A DNA stretch of 48,532 nucleotides from Candidatus Dojkabacteria bacterium. GTDB taxonomy: Bacteria > Patescibacteriota > Dojkabacteria > J137. Position 1 is the stretch's first letter; each line of letters opens with the position of its first letter. Under the pieces are notes generated by a model, which saw nothing but the letters and a program-made list of their open reading frames with translations, ran no database searches and had not been told where the DNA came from. Location of the stretch: positions 1-48,532 of the forward strand of contig JAUZRK010000009.1 of the NCBI GenBank assembly GCA_030950485.1. Direction: 5' to 3'. Of the stretch, positions 10,057 through 19,417 are shown piece by piece. Made by a program: the position numbers and the translations under genes.

Positions 10057-10392
10057 ATGAATAAATTTATAGACAAAATATTAAGTATAGTAGATTGGTT
10101 TAACCCAGCAGAGAATAATTTTGATAACACATGGCACTTCATAGCATTTGGAGTAAAAATGATCTTATTAATTGCAATTTTTGCAGGTATTTTCCTAGCA
10201 ATAAAAAATGCTAAGAAACTTAAAAAATTTATATCAGGTACTCTACTTGAATTAAGAAAGGTTGAATGGCTAGATAAAAAAAGTCTAAGAGAATATTCTA
10301 TAATAGTAGTTATAATTATCACATTCACTACTCTTTTAATACTTGGTTTCGATCAAGGATTTTTAAGTATTAGAAACATCTTAATTAAGTAA
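10057..10392 (+). CDS. secE: Preprotein translocase subunit SecE
   Basis: FISGTLLELRKVEWLDKKSLREYSIIVVIIITFTTLLILGFDQGF; upstream of nusG. Confidence 0.92.
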   Translation: MNKFIDKILSIVDWFNPAENNFDNTWHFIAFGVKMILLIAIFAGIFLAIKNAKKLKKFISGTLLELRKVEWLDKKSLREYSIIVVIIITFTTLLILGFDQGFLSIRNILIK

Positions 10393-10402
10393 ACAAATAC
10401 AA

Positions 10403-11071
10403 ATGGCTAAGAAAGAAACTGAAGAAGTAAAAAAAGAAGATAAGGTTAAAGAAGAAGTAGCTGAAAAAGAAACAGCTGAAGAAACTAAACCTGTATCTGA
10501 AGTTGAAAATGAAGAAAAAAAAGAAAAGAAAAATAGAAAATTAAAGTGGTACATCGTAAAAAGTCATTCAAGCAAAGAAAAAAGCATCGCAGAACAACTT
10601 AGACAAAGAGTAAAAGCAAATGATCTAGATGATAAAATAACTGAAGTAATTGTTCCTACACAAGAAAAGATTGTTATTCAGAGAGGAAAAAAGAAAACTG
10701 TTGATGAGAGAATTTTCCCTGGATATATATTAGTGAGAATGGAAGTTACACCTGATACATTGCATGTAGTTAGAAACACAGATGGAGTTTTAGGATTTAT
10801 TGGATCTTCTTCGTACAGTAAAAAACCAACGCCTCTAAGTCAAAAGGAAGTTGATGCGGTTATGGCATTTATGAAAGTAAAACAAATGCCTACTTATGCA
10901 TCAGCATTCATTGTTAATGATCCTGTCAAAGTTACTGACGGACCATTTAAAGACTTTGTTGGAACTGTTCAAGAGATCAATGAAAACAAGGGACAGGTTA
11001 CAGTTCTTCTTTCAATTTTTGGAAGAGAAACTCCTGTTCAATTAGATTTTTTACAGGTTACAAAAATTTAA
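10403..11071 (+). CDS. nusG: Transcription termination/antitermination protein NusG
   Basis: KWYIVKSHSSKEKSIAEQL, ERIFPGYILVRMEV, KOW FKDFVGTVQEINENKGQVTVLLSIFGRETPVQLDFLQV. Confidence 0.97.
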   Translation: MAKKETEEVKKEDKVKEEVAEKETAEETKPVSEVENEEKKEKKNRKLKWYIVKSHSSKEKSIAEQLRQRVKANDLDDKITEVIVPTQEKIVIQRGKKKTVDERIFPGYILVRMEVTPDTLHVVRNTDGVLGFIGSSSYSKKPTPLSQKEVDAVMAFMKVKQMPTYASAFIVNDPVKVTDGPFKDFVGTVQEINENKGQVTVLLSIFGRETPVQLDFLQVTKI

Positions 11072-11074
11072 ACT

Positions 11075-11500
11075 ATGGCAAAGAAGATTAATTCAAAATT
11101 CAAAATGGTAATTCCAGCTGGTAAAGCAACTCCAGCACCACCATACGGTCCAATTTTAGGTCAAAATGGTATTAATATTCAAGAGTTCTGTACTCAGTTC
11201 AATGATAAGACTAGAGACATGAGGGGATATGATATTCCAGTAGGTGTTACAGTTTATGATGATAGAACATTCATAATGGATATTAAAAAGCCAACTGTTA
11301 CTTCTTTAATCAAAAAAGAATTTAACATTCAAAAAGGTTCAGCAGAACCTAATAAGGTAAAAATTAAAAAAGTTAACCTCTCAGATCTTACAAAACTTGC
11401 AGAAATGAAACTTGAAGACCTTAATACTAAAGATATTGAGGCTGCTACAAGAATCGTTGCAGGTGCTGCAACGAGCATGGGAATAGAAGTAATAGAATAA
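11075..11500 (+). CDS. rplK: 50S ribosomal protein L11
   Basis: FKMVIPAGKATPAPPYGPILGQNGINIQEFCTQFN. Confidence 0.98.
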   Translation: MAKKINSKFKMVIPAGKATPAPPYGPILGQNGINIQEFCTQFNDKTRDMRGYDIPVGVTVYDDRTFIMDIKKPTVTSLIKKEFNIQKGSAEPNKVKIKKVNLSDLTKLAEMKLEDLNTKDIEAATRIVAGAATSMGIEVIE

Positions 11501-11523
11501 ATATTAATTAATCTTAAGAGAAT

Positions 11524-12177
11524 ATGGAAAATATAAAGAAAGAAGTAAGCTTAGAAGATGCAATTAAAGCTCTTAAAGAAGGAAAGAAGAGAAATTTTAA
11601 TGAGACAGTTGATATTGAAATCATTATTAATCTTAAAGAAAAGCAGAAAAAAGAAAGTCTTAAAGGAAGTGTAACTTTACCTAATAAATTTGGTGAAGAT
11701 AAAAAGATTATAGTTTTCTGTGATGATGTTGATGTAAAAGCAGCTAAAGAAGCTGGTGCTATAGAAGCAGGATTAGCAGATCTTGAAGAAAAAATAATGG
11801 GAGGTTGGTCTGATTTCGATGTAGTGATTACAAAACCAAGTATTATGCCAAAAATTGCTAAACTAGGAAAAGTGTTAGGTCCAAAAGGATTAATGCCTAA
11901 TCCAAGTAATGGTACTATTACTGATAATTTTGAAGATGCTATCAAAAGTTTCATTGGTGGTAAGATGAATTATAAGATGGAACAAGGTCATGGAATCATT
12001 AGATCAAAGATTGCAAAGGTAGATATGACTGATGCTCAAATAAACGAAAATGTTGTTACTCTAGTTCAGGATGTTAGTAATGAAGCAAAAAGACTAAGCA
12101 CTAACCCAATTAAAAGAGTTATTCTAAGAACAACAATGGGTGCTGGATCAAGAGTTGATTTTAATGCTATAATTTAG
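11524..12177 (+). CDS. rplA: 50S ribosomal protein L1
   Basis: GAIEAGLADLEEKIMGGWSDFDVVITKPSIMPKIAKLGKVLGPKGLMPNPSNGTI. Confidence 0.98.
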   Translation: MENIKKEVSLEDAIKALKEGKKRNFNETVDIEIIINLKEKQKKESLKGSVTLPNKFGEDKKIIVFCDDVDVKAAKEAGAIEAGLADLEEKIMGGWSDFDVVITKPSIMPKIAKLGKVLGPKGLMPNPSNGTITDNFEDAIKSFIGGKMNYKMEQGHGIIRSKIAKVDMTDAQINENVVTLVQDVSNEAKRLSTNPIKRVILRTTMGAGSRVDFNAII

Positions 12178-12197
12178 CAGATTTAACAATTGAATAG

Positions 12198-12255
12198 TCA
12201 AAGACAGTAGGTCTATCTATTTTTTAGTAGTAGTTAATTTCCTACCGAGACGTTT
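12198..12255 (+). promoter_or_regulatory. Ribosomal protein L10 leader-like element
   Basis: aaagacagtaggtc...ttaatttcctaccgagac: AGTAGG/CCTAC pairing and ACAGTAGGT...CCTACCGAGA resemble the L10 leader; immediately upstream of rplJ-rplL. Confidence 0.75.
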
Positions 12256-12299
12256 TAAACTTTAAGAGAATACATTTGTATTTTAAAAAGTATTAATAA

Positions 12300-12329
12300 G
12301 GCGCTTTCGGTAAGAAAGCGCTTTTTTTT
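12300..12329 (+). terminator. Terminator/attenuator between L10 leader and rplJ
   Basis: gcgctttc-ggtaa-gaaagcgc followed by a T tract. Confidence 0.8.
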
Positions 12330-12348
12330 ATTTAATTTACTTATATAT

Positions 12349-12882
12349 ATGGCTAAATCAAGAGATCAAAAAAAGGATCTTTTAGAAACATATAAGAAGA
12401 CAATTACTGACTCAAAAAGTTTAGTAATTATTAGAGCTAAAGGACTAACTCCTGGTGAGTCTACTAATCTTCGAAAAAAGCTTTATGATTTTGACTCAAG
12501 CTTTAGAGTTGTTAAAAACACTCTATTTAAGCTTGCTTTAAAAGAGAGCGAATTTGAAGAAGAAGATAGTCTTAACAACTACGAACATGCAGTTGTTTTT
12601 ATGGGAGAAGATATAGTTGGACCCTCTAAAATTCTTAATGCGTTTCTTAAAGAAACAAAAAACAAAGAAGGTAAGCCTAAGGCTGAAGTTGTATCTGGTT
12701 ATCTAGATGCATCAAAACTTTCAAAAGATCAAGTTATAGAATTAGCAGAAATGCCTGATAAGGAAGGAAGTATTTCTATGATTCCAGGTGTTCTAGACCA
12801 AGCTATTGCTGGAGTGGCTAATGTGTTACAAAATCCAGTACAAAGTTATGCATCTATTTTAGATCAAGCTTTTAAAGAATAG
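12349..12882 (+). CDS. rplJ: 50S ribosomal protein L10
   Basis: RDQKKDLLETYKKTITDSKSLVIIRAKGLTPGESTNLRKKL...FRVVKNTLFKLAL. Confidence 0.95.
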   Translation: MAKSRDQKKDLLETYKKTITDSKSLVIIRAKGLTPGESTNLRKKLYDFDSSFRVVKNTLFKLALKESEFEEEDSLNNYEHAVVFMGEDIVGPSKILNAFLKETKNKEGKPKAEVVSGYLDASKLSKDQVIELAEMPDKEGSISMIPGVLDQAIAGVANVLQNPVQSYASILDQAFKE

Positions 12883-12928
12883 TTAATTGTTCTTAAATTT
12901 AATTAATAATAAATTTTAAAAAAATACA

Positions 12929-13348
12929 ATGTCAGAAGAAACAACAAAAGAAGCTACAAAGGTAAGTAAACCAGTAGCAGATATCGTTGCAGCTATTGAA
13001 AAATTAACAGTAGTTGAAGCGTTTGAGCTTAAAAAAGCTTTAGAAGAAAAATTTGATGTAAAAGCATCAGCTCCAATGGCTATGGGTGTAATGCCAATGG
13101 CAGGAGGTGCAGCAGCAGGAGACGATGTAGAAGAGAAATCTGAATTCGACGTAGTTCTAACTGATGCAGGATCTAATAAAATCAATGTAATCAAAGTTAT
13201 TAAAACAATTACTGGATTAGGTCTAAAAGAAGCTAAAGATTTAGTAGAATCTGCTCCAAAACCAATTAAGGAAGGAGCTAAAAAAGAGGATGCTGAAAAA
13301 ATCAAAGCAGAAATCGAAGCAGCTGGAGGAAAAGTAGAATTAAAATAA
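12929..13348 (+). CDS. rplL: 50S ribosomal protein L7/L12
   Basis: [71 protein letters not shown]. Confidence 0.98.
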   Translation: MSEETTKEATKVSKPVADIVAAIEKLTVVEAFELKKALEEKFDVKASAPMAMGVMPMAGGAAAGDDVEEKSEFDVVLTDAGSNKINVIKVIKTITGLGLKEAKDLVESAPKPIKEGAKKEDAEKIKAEIEAAGGKVELK

Positions 13349-13375
13349 TTCTTCTAACTTCAGAATTCTAAAAAT

Positions 13376-13411
13376 CAGAGCAAGTTCATTATTTTGAACT
13401 TGCTCTTTTTT
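13376..13411 (+). terminator. Rho-independent terminator after rplL
   Basis: agagcaagttca-ttattt-tgaacttgctct followed by T tract. Confidence 0.9.
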
Positions 13412-13531
13412 TAGCTACCAAAACCAACACTACCCTTCTTAAATCTTTACCAATAAGGTATTACATCAATCCAATAACTCGCAATTTAACTGTATTTTTA
13501 GTATAATTACACATTAATTAAAGGAAAAATA

Positions 13532-14287
13532 ATGGATACACTGATAGAAATTTTGAGGAATAGAAACTTAACAAAAGAAGAGATTGGACTTCTAGAGAAT
13601 TCTTTTTTACTACTAATGACATTACCTATTGTAACTACTATTTCAGGAATAGCTAGGTATATTATTGGATTAAAAAGTCTAAGTGTTTATGCTCCGATAG
13701 TTTTAACTTTTGCATTTTATGAGCTAGGTTATATCGAAGCAGATAAATCTACTAATGTAATTCAAGGACTAAAATTTGGTCTTGTTTTATTTATGATTGT
13801 TCTATTAGTAAGTACATTGACCTATAAATTAATTAGGCGCGTAAGAATGCACTATACACCTAAAGCAACTATAGTACTAATGGCAGTATCGATATCAGTA
13901 ATTATGGCAATGTGTTTTGGAACATTATTATTTGAAAAGAAAGGTTTGATTTATCTAGATGCATTTTCAGTAATAATGATAATGACACTTTCTGATCAAT
14001 TTGTATCTTTATTATCAAGAAAATCATTAAATCATACATTGATAGTAGCGACACAAACACTGACAACATCTGTAATTTCATATTCAATAATTTCATTAAA
14101 TGCTACAAAAGACTTTGCATTAAATTATTCGCTTTTATTAATACTAGGATTATTATTTATAAATTTCTTTGTTGGAAAATTTATTGGGTTAAGACTTACT
14201 GAATATATAAGATTTAAAGAATTAATTTTTAGAGATACCGAAGAGGAAAACGGAGATGGTAAGCATAAGCAAAATAAGAAAAAATAG
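13532..14287 (+). CDS. Seven-TM protein of the type linked to (inactive) transglutaminase/RimK-like ligases
   Basis: About seven hydrophobic segments, no soluble domain; 32-nt overlap with a downstream RimK-like ligase, matching the known 7TM-ligase-protease neighbourhood. Confidence 0.65.
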   Translation: MDTLIEILRNRNLTKEEIGLLENSFLLLMTLPIVTTISGIARYIIGLKSLSVYAPIVLTFAFYELGYIEADKSTNVIQGLKFGLVLFMIVLLVSTLTYKLIRRVRMHYTPKATIVLMAVSISVIMAMCFGTLLFEKKGLIYLDAFSVIMIMTLSDQFVSLLSRKSLNHTLIVATQTLTTSVISYSIISLNATKDFALNYSLLLILGLLFINFFVGKFIGLRLTEYIRFKELIFRDTEEENGDGKHKQNKKK

Positions 14288-15686
14288 TAAAAAAGTTCTA
14301 GGTAGAAATGAAAGATACCTAGAATATATACGACCACATAATAGACGTAACGCTTTTAAAATAGCTGATGATAAAGTTATTACTAAAAGACTTCTAGCTA
14401 AACATGATATCCCTGTCCCAAAAATGATACGTGTCATCAATAGCTATGAGGAATTAGAAAGCATTGATTTTAATGAATTACCTAGCTCATTTGTAATTAA
14501 GCCAGTACATGGAGTTAGAGGTGGTGGTGTTGATATTTTTTATAATAGAGATTCTGAAGGTCAATGGATTCGTGCTGATAAATCAAAAGTATCAATAAGC
14601 AGGCTTAAAACATTATGTAGAGATATTATTGATGGTAAGTATTCGCTTAACAATGAGCAAGATATAGTTTTAATTGAAGAAAGAGTAAAAACACATAAAG
14701 GATTTAGATATCATACATTTAAAGGGGCTCCAGATATTAGAATCATTGTCTTTAACAATATTCCTGTGATGGCAATGTTACGTTTACCTACAGAACGATC
14801 TAAAGGTAAAGCAAATTTAGATCAGGGCGCAATCGGCTCAGGTATAGACATGGCAGTGGGAAAAACTACTCATTCTATATATGGAAAAGCTGGTGCAATA
14901 GAAAAAATTCCACACACAAGATTACCAGTATCTGGTTTAAGAATGCCTTATTGGCATAGAATACTTAAATATTCTATCGAAGCAAGTAAAGCTGCTGGTC
15001 TTGGATTTGCTGCTATAGACTTTTTAATTGATAGAGACCTTGGCCCTGTTATAGTTGAACTAAATGCACGTGCTGGTCTATCTATACAATTAGCTAATGA
15101 TACAGGATTAAGAGAACGTCTTAAAAAAGCTGGAGGTATTAAAGTTAAAAATGTTGAACATGGGATAAGACTGTCAAAAGATCTATTTGGAGGTGAGATT
15201 GAAGAAGGAATCGAAGCTATTTCAGGTAAAAATGTAATCGGATTAATAGAAAGTATTAAAGTTTTCTCAAAAGATGATGAAAGTAAATACGAAAAATTAA
15301 AAGCAAAGATAGATACAGGAGCTACAATAACCTCAATCGATACAGGGTTGGCTAGAGAATTAGGTTATTCAGAAGCTATTGATTTTGCTGATGAGAACTT
15401 AAAAAGTGTACCGCAGTCAATTCAAGACTTATCTGAGGTTAAAAAATATGCTAAAGAGCAGCAGCTAGAAAAGAAGCTAACAGAGCACCCTGACATCGCT
15501 GATACGGCTATTATTAAACAAAGTGGAGGTATTACATATAGGATATTAATAAACATAGAACTTGAGATCTCAGATAGAAAAGTTTCAGCAAAAGCTACCG
15601 TCTTTGATAGATCAAATCTTAACTATAAAGTATTAGTTGGTAGTAGAGATCTGAAAAACTTTTTAATAGATGTTAGTCGAAAATAA
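14256..15686 (+). CDS. Alpha-L-glutamate ligase-like (RimK-type ATP-grasp) fused to C-terminal RimB-like retropepsin-fold 'ATP-dependent zinc protease' domain
   Basis: ATP-grasp FVIKPVHGVRGGGVDI, GFAAIDFLIDRDLGPVIVELNARAGLSIQLAN; C-terminal KLKAKIDTGATITSIDT and KVLVGSRDLKNFLIDVS. Confidence 0.85.
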   Translation: MVSISKIRKNSKKVLGRNERYLEYIRPHNRRNAFKIADDKVITKRLLAKHDIPVPKMIRVINSYEELESIDFNELPSSFVIKPVHGVRGGGVDIFYNRDSEGQWIRADKSKVSISRLKTLCRDIIDGKYSLNNEQDIVLIEERVKTHKGFRYHTFKGAPDIRIIVFNNIPVMAMLRLPTERSKGKANLDQGAIGSGIDMAVGKTTHSIYGKAGAIEKIPHTRLPVSGLRMPYWHRILKYSIEASKAAGLGFAAIDFLIDRDLGPVIVELNARAGLSIQLANDTGLRERLKKAGGIKVKNVEHGIRLSKDLFGGEIEEGIEAISGKNVIGLIESIKVFSKDDESKYEKLKAKIDTGATITSIDTGLARELGYSEAIDFADENLKSVPQSIQDLSEVKKYAKEQQLEKKLTEHPDIADTAIIKQSGGITYRILINIELEISDRKVSAKATVFDRSNLNYKVLVGSRDLKNFLIDVSRK

Positions 15687-16927
15687 TGAAGCAAACTATT
15701 GCTATAGTTGGCAAGACATTCTCTTCTTATACTTCATTAATTGATAGAAATAGATATAAGCTAATATATCTTAAAGATTCTTCTACTAATAAATCAAGAA
15801 AAAATAATATATTTGATTTAGTTATTGAACTTGATTACTCAAATAGAGAATCACTAACAAAAAGCCTTCAAAGTATAAATTTAGATTTTAAGATAGACGT
15901 ATTAGTATCTATTTATGAAAACTATGTACTACCAAAAGCAATAATAGGGGAAATTCTAGGGATTAGTGCTTTAAGTATAGAGTCAGCAAAACTAGCTTCC
16001 AATAAGTATTTAATGAGAAGGGCTTTCAATGAATATGATAAATCGATAAGTCCTAAGTTTTTCAAAGTAGATAATTTAGAATCATTAAAGAAAAACTTAA
16101 AAGGTTTTTCATATCCAGTAATGATTAAGCCTGCAAGCCTAGTAAAAAGCTTATTGATAGAAAAATGTGATGACTATAGTATGACAGTTTCAAAATATAA
16201 AGAAATCTCAAAGAAAATCAAAAGTGTTTATCAAAAATATAATACATTTGTAGAGCCTGAGATAATAGTTGAAGAATATATGGAAGGAAGTATGCATACG
16301 GTTGCTTGTTTTAGTGATAAGGACGGAAATGTAATTGCCCATCCAGAGGTCGTAGATAATGTTACTGCAAGAGACATTGATATTGAAGATAGTTATTTAT
16401 ACAAAAGATCAATTCCTTCTAGTCTTTCAAAAAATTTGCAACAAGAGTTAATTAAAACAGCAATCAAAGGAATGAAAGCACTAGATTTGAAATCAAGCCC
16501 TGGGCATATTGAGTTATTTCTAACTGAAAATGGTCCTAAGATTATAGAAATTGGGGCTAGAATAGGTGGATATAGAAACCTTATGTATCTGAACTCTTCT
16601 GGTACTGATATGGTTCAAGCTGAGATTGACTCTACTCTATCGTCAAATTTAAAATTCAACCAAGTAAATTTTAACAACTTTGTTTCTGCAATAGAATTAT
16701 TTCCTAATAAAATTGCAAATTTCATATACATAAAAAATATCAGGAAACTTAATAAATTAGATTCATTAAAATCATTAAGCATTCATGCAAAAAAGGGAGA
16801 TAAAGTTGGCAAGGCAAGTGAAGGGTTCAAGTCTTGTTGTAATATTCTTCTTGTAAACGAGGACAAACAGCAATTAGAACTAGATGAGAAGTTCATCAAA
16901 GATTATGTAAAAGTTATTACCAATTAA
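15686..16927 (+). CDS. ATP-grasp domain ligase (carbamoyl-phosphate-synthase-like/biotin-carboxylase-like)
   Basis: YPVMIKPASLVKSLLIEKC, EIIVEEYMEGSMHTVACFSDKDG, SSPGHIELFLTENGPKIIEIGARIGG. Confidence 0.82.
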   Translation: MKQTIAIVGKTFSSYTSLIDRNRYKLIYLKDSSTNKSRKNNIFDLVIELDYSNRESLTKSLQSINLDFKIDVLVSIYENYVLPKAIIGEILGISALSIESAKLASNKYLMRRAFNEYDKSISPKFFKVDNLESLKKNLKGFSYPVMIKPASLVKSLLIEKCDDYSMTVSKYKEISKKIKSVYQKYNTFVEPEIIVEEYMEGSMHTVACFSDKDGNVIAHPEVVDNVTARDIDIEDSYLYKRSIPSSLSKNLQQELIKTAIKGMKALDLKSSPGHIELFLTENGPKIIEIGARIGGYRNLMYLNSSGTDMVQAEIDSTLSSNLKFNQVNFNNFVSAIELFPNKIANFIYIKNIRKLNKLDSLKSLSIHAKKGDKVGKASEGFKSCCNILLVNEDKQQLELDEKFIKDYVKVITN

Positions 16928-17790
16928 ATTAAACTTTCAATATAGTTAATAACGTGTTTAATTGTACTTGGATCATTTTTAAAAGCTGGGCTCGCATTAA
17001 CTTCTAGTATATAGTATTTTCCATCTTCGTTAATAATAAGATCTACACCAGCAATATTAAGCTTTAGAAGTTCTGCAACTCTTATAGATAAATTATTATA
17101 AAATTCATATTCACTTATAGTTTTATATTCAACACTAGCGCCTTCAGATAGATTATTAAGATGTGTATTATCATCTTTTCTAATTCTGTTCTTTATATAA
17201 CAAACTTTATCCCCTATTACACCAAACCTAAAGTCTCCAGTATTTTCAATAAATTTCTGGTAGATAAAATGTACTTTAGTATTTGCAGAGTAAATACTTT
17301 CAAATTCTAGCTCGGTATTGACTAAAAAATTATTTCTCCCCTCAGCACCTGAAGCATCTTTCATAATAAAGGGTGATCCTAATTTTTCTTCAAGATAAGC
17401 AAATGTTCGATTCTGAATTGATGGAAAAATTGTATTTGGTATTTGAAGCTTATTCAAAGAGAAAAGCACCATCTGTTTCAGTTTATTATTTGAATGAGTA
17501 TTTCTTACTCTTTCATCTATAAAATTAATGCCTAAATGATCTAGTACTAACGATAGTGCATTCGCTATTAAATAATTTTTCTGCCATATCTTAAAGTACA
17601 CAAAGTTAAAAGTTTTAATATCTAGACCATCTACATCAACAGATATAGCACCATCCACTAACTCAAATGTAACCTGATCAAAATACTTCCATGTTATTCT
17701 TGTATCTTCATTTTTATAAGAATTAAGAGCTTCAGCAAGACTATCGTCATAACTTGCTTTTGATGATTTTAGAATTAGAATATTTTTCAT
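16924..17790 (-). CDS. RimK-like ATP-grasp protein
   Basis: SPFIMKDASGAEGRNNFLV, FIYQKFIENTGDFRFGVIGDKV, NIAGVDLIINEDGKYYILEVNASPAF. Confidence 0.85.
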   Translation of the reverse strand: MKNILILKSSKASYDDSLAEALNSYKNEDTRITWKYFDQVTFELVDGAISVDVDGLDIKTFNFVYFKIWQKNYLIANALSLVLDHLGINFIDERVRNTHSNNKLKQMVLFSLNKLQIPNTIFPSIQNRTFAYLEEKLGSPFIMKDASGAEGRNNFLVNTELEFESIYSANTKVHFIYQKFIENTGDFRFGVIGDKVCYIKNRIRKDDNTHLNNLSEGASVEYKTISEYEFYNNLSIRVAELLKLNIAGVDLIINEDGKYYILEVNASPAFKNDPSTIKHVINYIESLI

Positions 17791-17982
17791 ATTATTTATT
17801 TAATGAATCATTATAACAAATCTAAAGCATCAATTTATTGTCTGTTTGTTGGCAATGGATCTATACAATTGCCATATTGGATCTAGATCATATATTTTTT
17901 AAGAAATTTTTCAATTCAAGAATAAATTTATGATAAGCTGAAAAAGATCATTATAAATAAACTAAGTTCTTAATAATCTATT

Positions 17983-18609
17983 ATGTTTATAGTATTCGAT
18001 TCAATTGATGGCGCAGGAAAAGGTAAACAAAGGGAAGAAGTTTTAAGCTACTTAGGTAAAAATACTGAGTTAGAATTAAAAGGAAAAGAATTTCCAATTC
18101 ATAATGTTTTTTATGAAAGTATAATTCACCCAGCCTTACAAGAAGAAACGACAATGAATGGTAGTTCCTGGGTACTGTCCTACCTTTTAGATAAAACGTT
18201 AGAGGCGCCAAAGATTGAGCCATATGTGACAACCGAGAATAATCTGTTGATTGCTGATGGCTACTTTACTACAACAATTGCGTATCAGTCTCTTTTAATG
18301 AATCAAGTTACTTTAGAAAGATTATTGAAGTATGCTGAAGAATTTAAGATTCCTAAGCCTGATCTTGCTGTGTTTATTGACGCTGATCCTGAGATAGCAA
18401 TGAGTAGAAAAGAAAAAGAAGAGGGCCATGATGAGGGTCTAGATATGTTTGAAAAAAGCTTAGAGAAACAAAAGAGGCTTAGAGAGATTTTTACAAGAAT
18501 GAGTACAGAAGATATTTATTGCAATTGGATAAGAGTTGATGGAAATGGAACAATTGAGGAAGTTACTAATGATATTATTAAAGCCTTAGAGGAGAAACAA
18601 CTAATATAG
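17983..18609 (+). CDS. tmk: Thymidylate kinase-like P-loop nucleotide kinase
   Basis: MFIVFDSIDGAGKGKQ P-loop; LLIADGYFTTTIAYQ; PDLAVFIDADPEIAMSRKEKE. Confidence 0.85.
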   Translation: MFIVFDSIDGAGKGKQREEVLSYLGKNTELELKGKEFPIHNVFYESIIHPALQEETTMNGSSWVLSYLLDKTLEAPKIEPYVTTENNLLIADGYFTTTIAYQSLLMNQVTLERLLKYAEEFKIPKPDLAVFIDADPEIAMSRKEKEEGHDEGLDMFEKSLEKQKRLREIFTRMSTEDIYCNWIRVDGNGTIEEVTNDIIKALEEKQLI

Positions 18610-18639
18610 AAAAGGAGGTAAACATGTTTAGAAAGACTT

Positions 18640-18680
18640 AATAGGCAGTTGCTAATAGACACAATTGCCTATTATTTTTT
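18640..18680 (+). terminator. Terminator after tmk
   Basis: aataggcagttg...caattgcctatt followed by attttttac. Confidence 0.75.
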
Positions 18681-18758
18681 ACTTTTGACTTATTACTTTT
18701 AACCTTGTTCCATGGTATCATTCCTACAAGAAATTTTACTTTTAAACTACTTTCCTAT

Positions 18759-19391
18759 ATGAAGAAAACTCCTTCAGATATTTCACATTTAGAGAGTCTA
18801 GAAAGAACATTCGTAATGATCAAACCTGACGGTGTAAAAAGAGGTATGGTCGGAAGAATTTTTACTAGATTAGAGAATCTTGGTCTAAAACTTGTAGCAT
18901 CTAGAATGATTCAACCAACAGACGAACAAGCTAGAGGCAATTATCCAGGAACAGAAGATTGGTTAACAAGAATGGGAAAGAAAACTCATGCTAACTATGA
19001 TAACGACATGGCAAAGATTGAAAAAGATCTTGGAACTACAGATGCTTTAGAAATAGGAAATATGATTTATGATGGTTTAGTAACTTATTTAACTTCAGGA
19101 CCAGTAGTTTTAATGGTTTGGGAAGGAAATCATGCAACAGCAGTTATTAGAAAAATTGCTGGAGTTATGAGTCCAGACATTGCAGCTCCTGGAACTATTA
19201 GAGGTGATGTTGGATTTGATTCTCCAAAACTTGCTGTTAAATCAGGAAGAGTTGTTGTTCAAAATCTAATTCATATTTCTGATTCACAGGAAGAAGCTGA
19301 TAGAGAAATCAAACATTGGTTTGGAGAAAAATATAAATATCTTGGTAAGTATGATCGAATAGATTATATGGGATCATACGAAGCATTTTAA
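18759..19391 (+). CDS. ndk: Nucleoside diphosphate kinase-like protein, copy 1
   Basis: LERTFVMIKPDGVKRGMVGRIFTRLENLGLKLVASRM, APGTIRGD, NLIHISDSQEEADREI (catalytic His). Start trimmed to ATG at 18759. Confidence 0.9.
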   Translation: MKKTPSDISHLESLERTFVMIKPDGVKRGMVGRIFTRLENLGLKLVASRMIQPTDEQARGNYPGTEDWLTRMGKKTHANYDNDMAKIEKDLGTTDALEIGNMIYDGLVTYLTSGPVVLMVWEGNHATAVIRKIAGVMSPDIAAPGTIRGDVGFDSPKLAVKSGRVVVQNLIHISDSQEEADREIKHWFGEKYKYLGKYDRIDYMGSYEAF

Positions 19392-19417
19392 TTAATTTAA
19401 AAGTTACTGATAAATAG

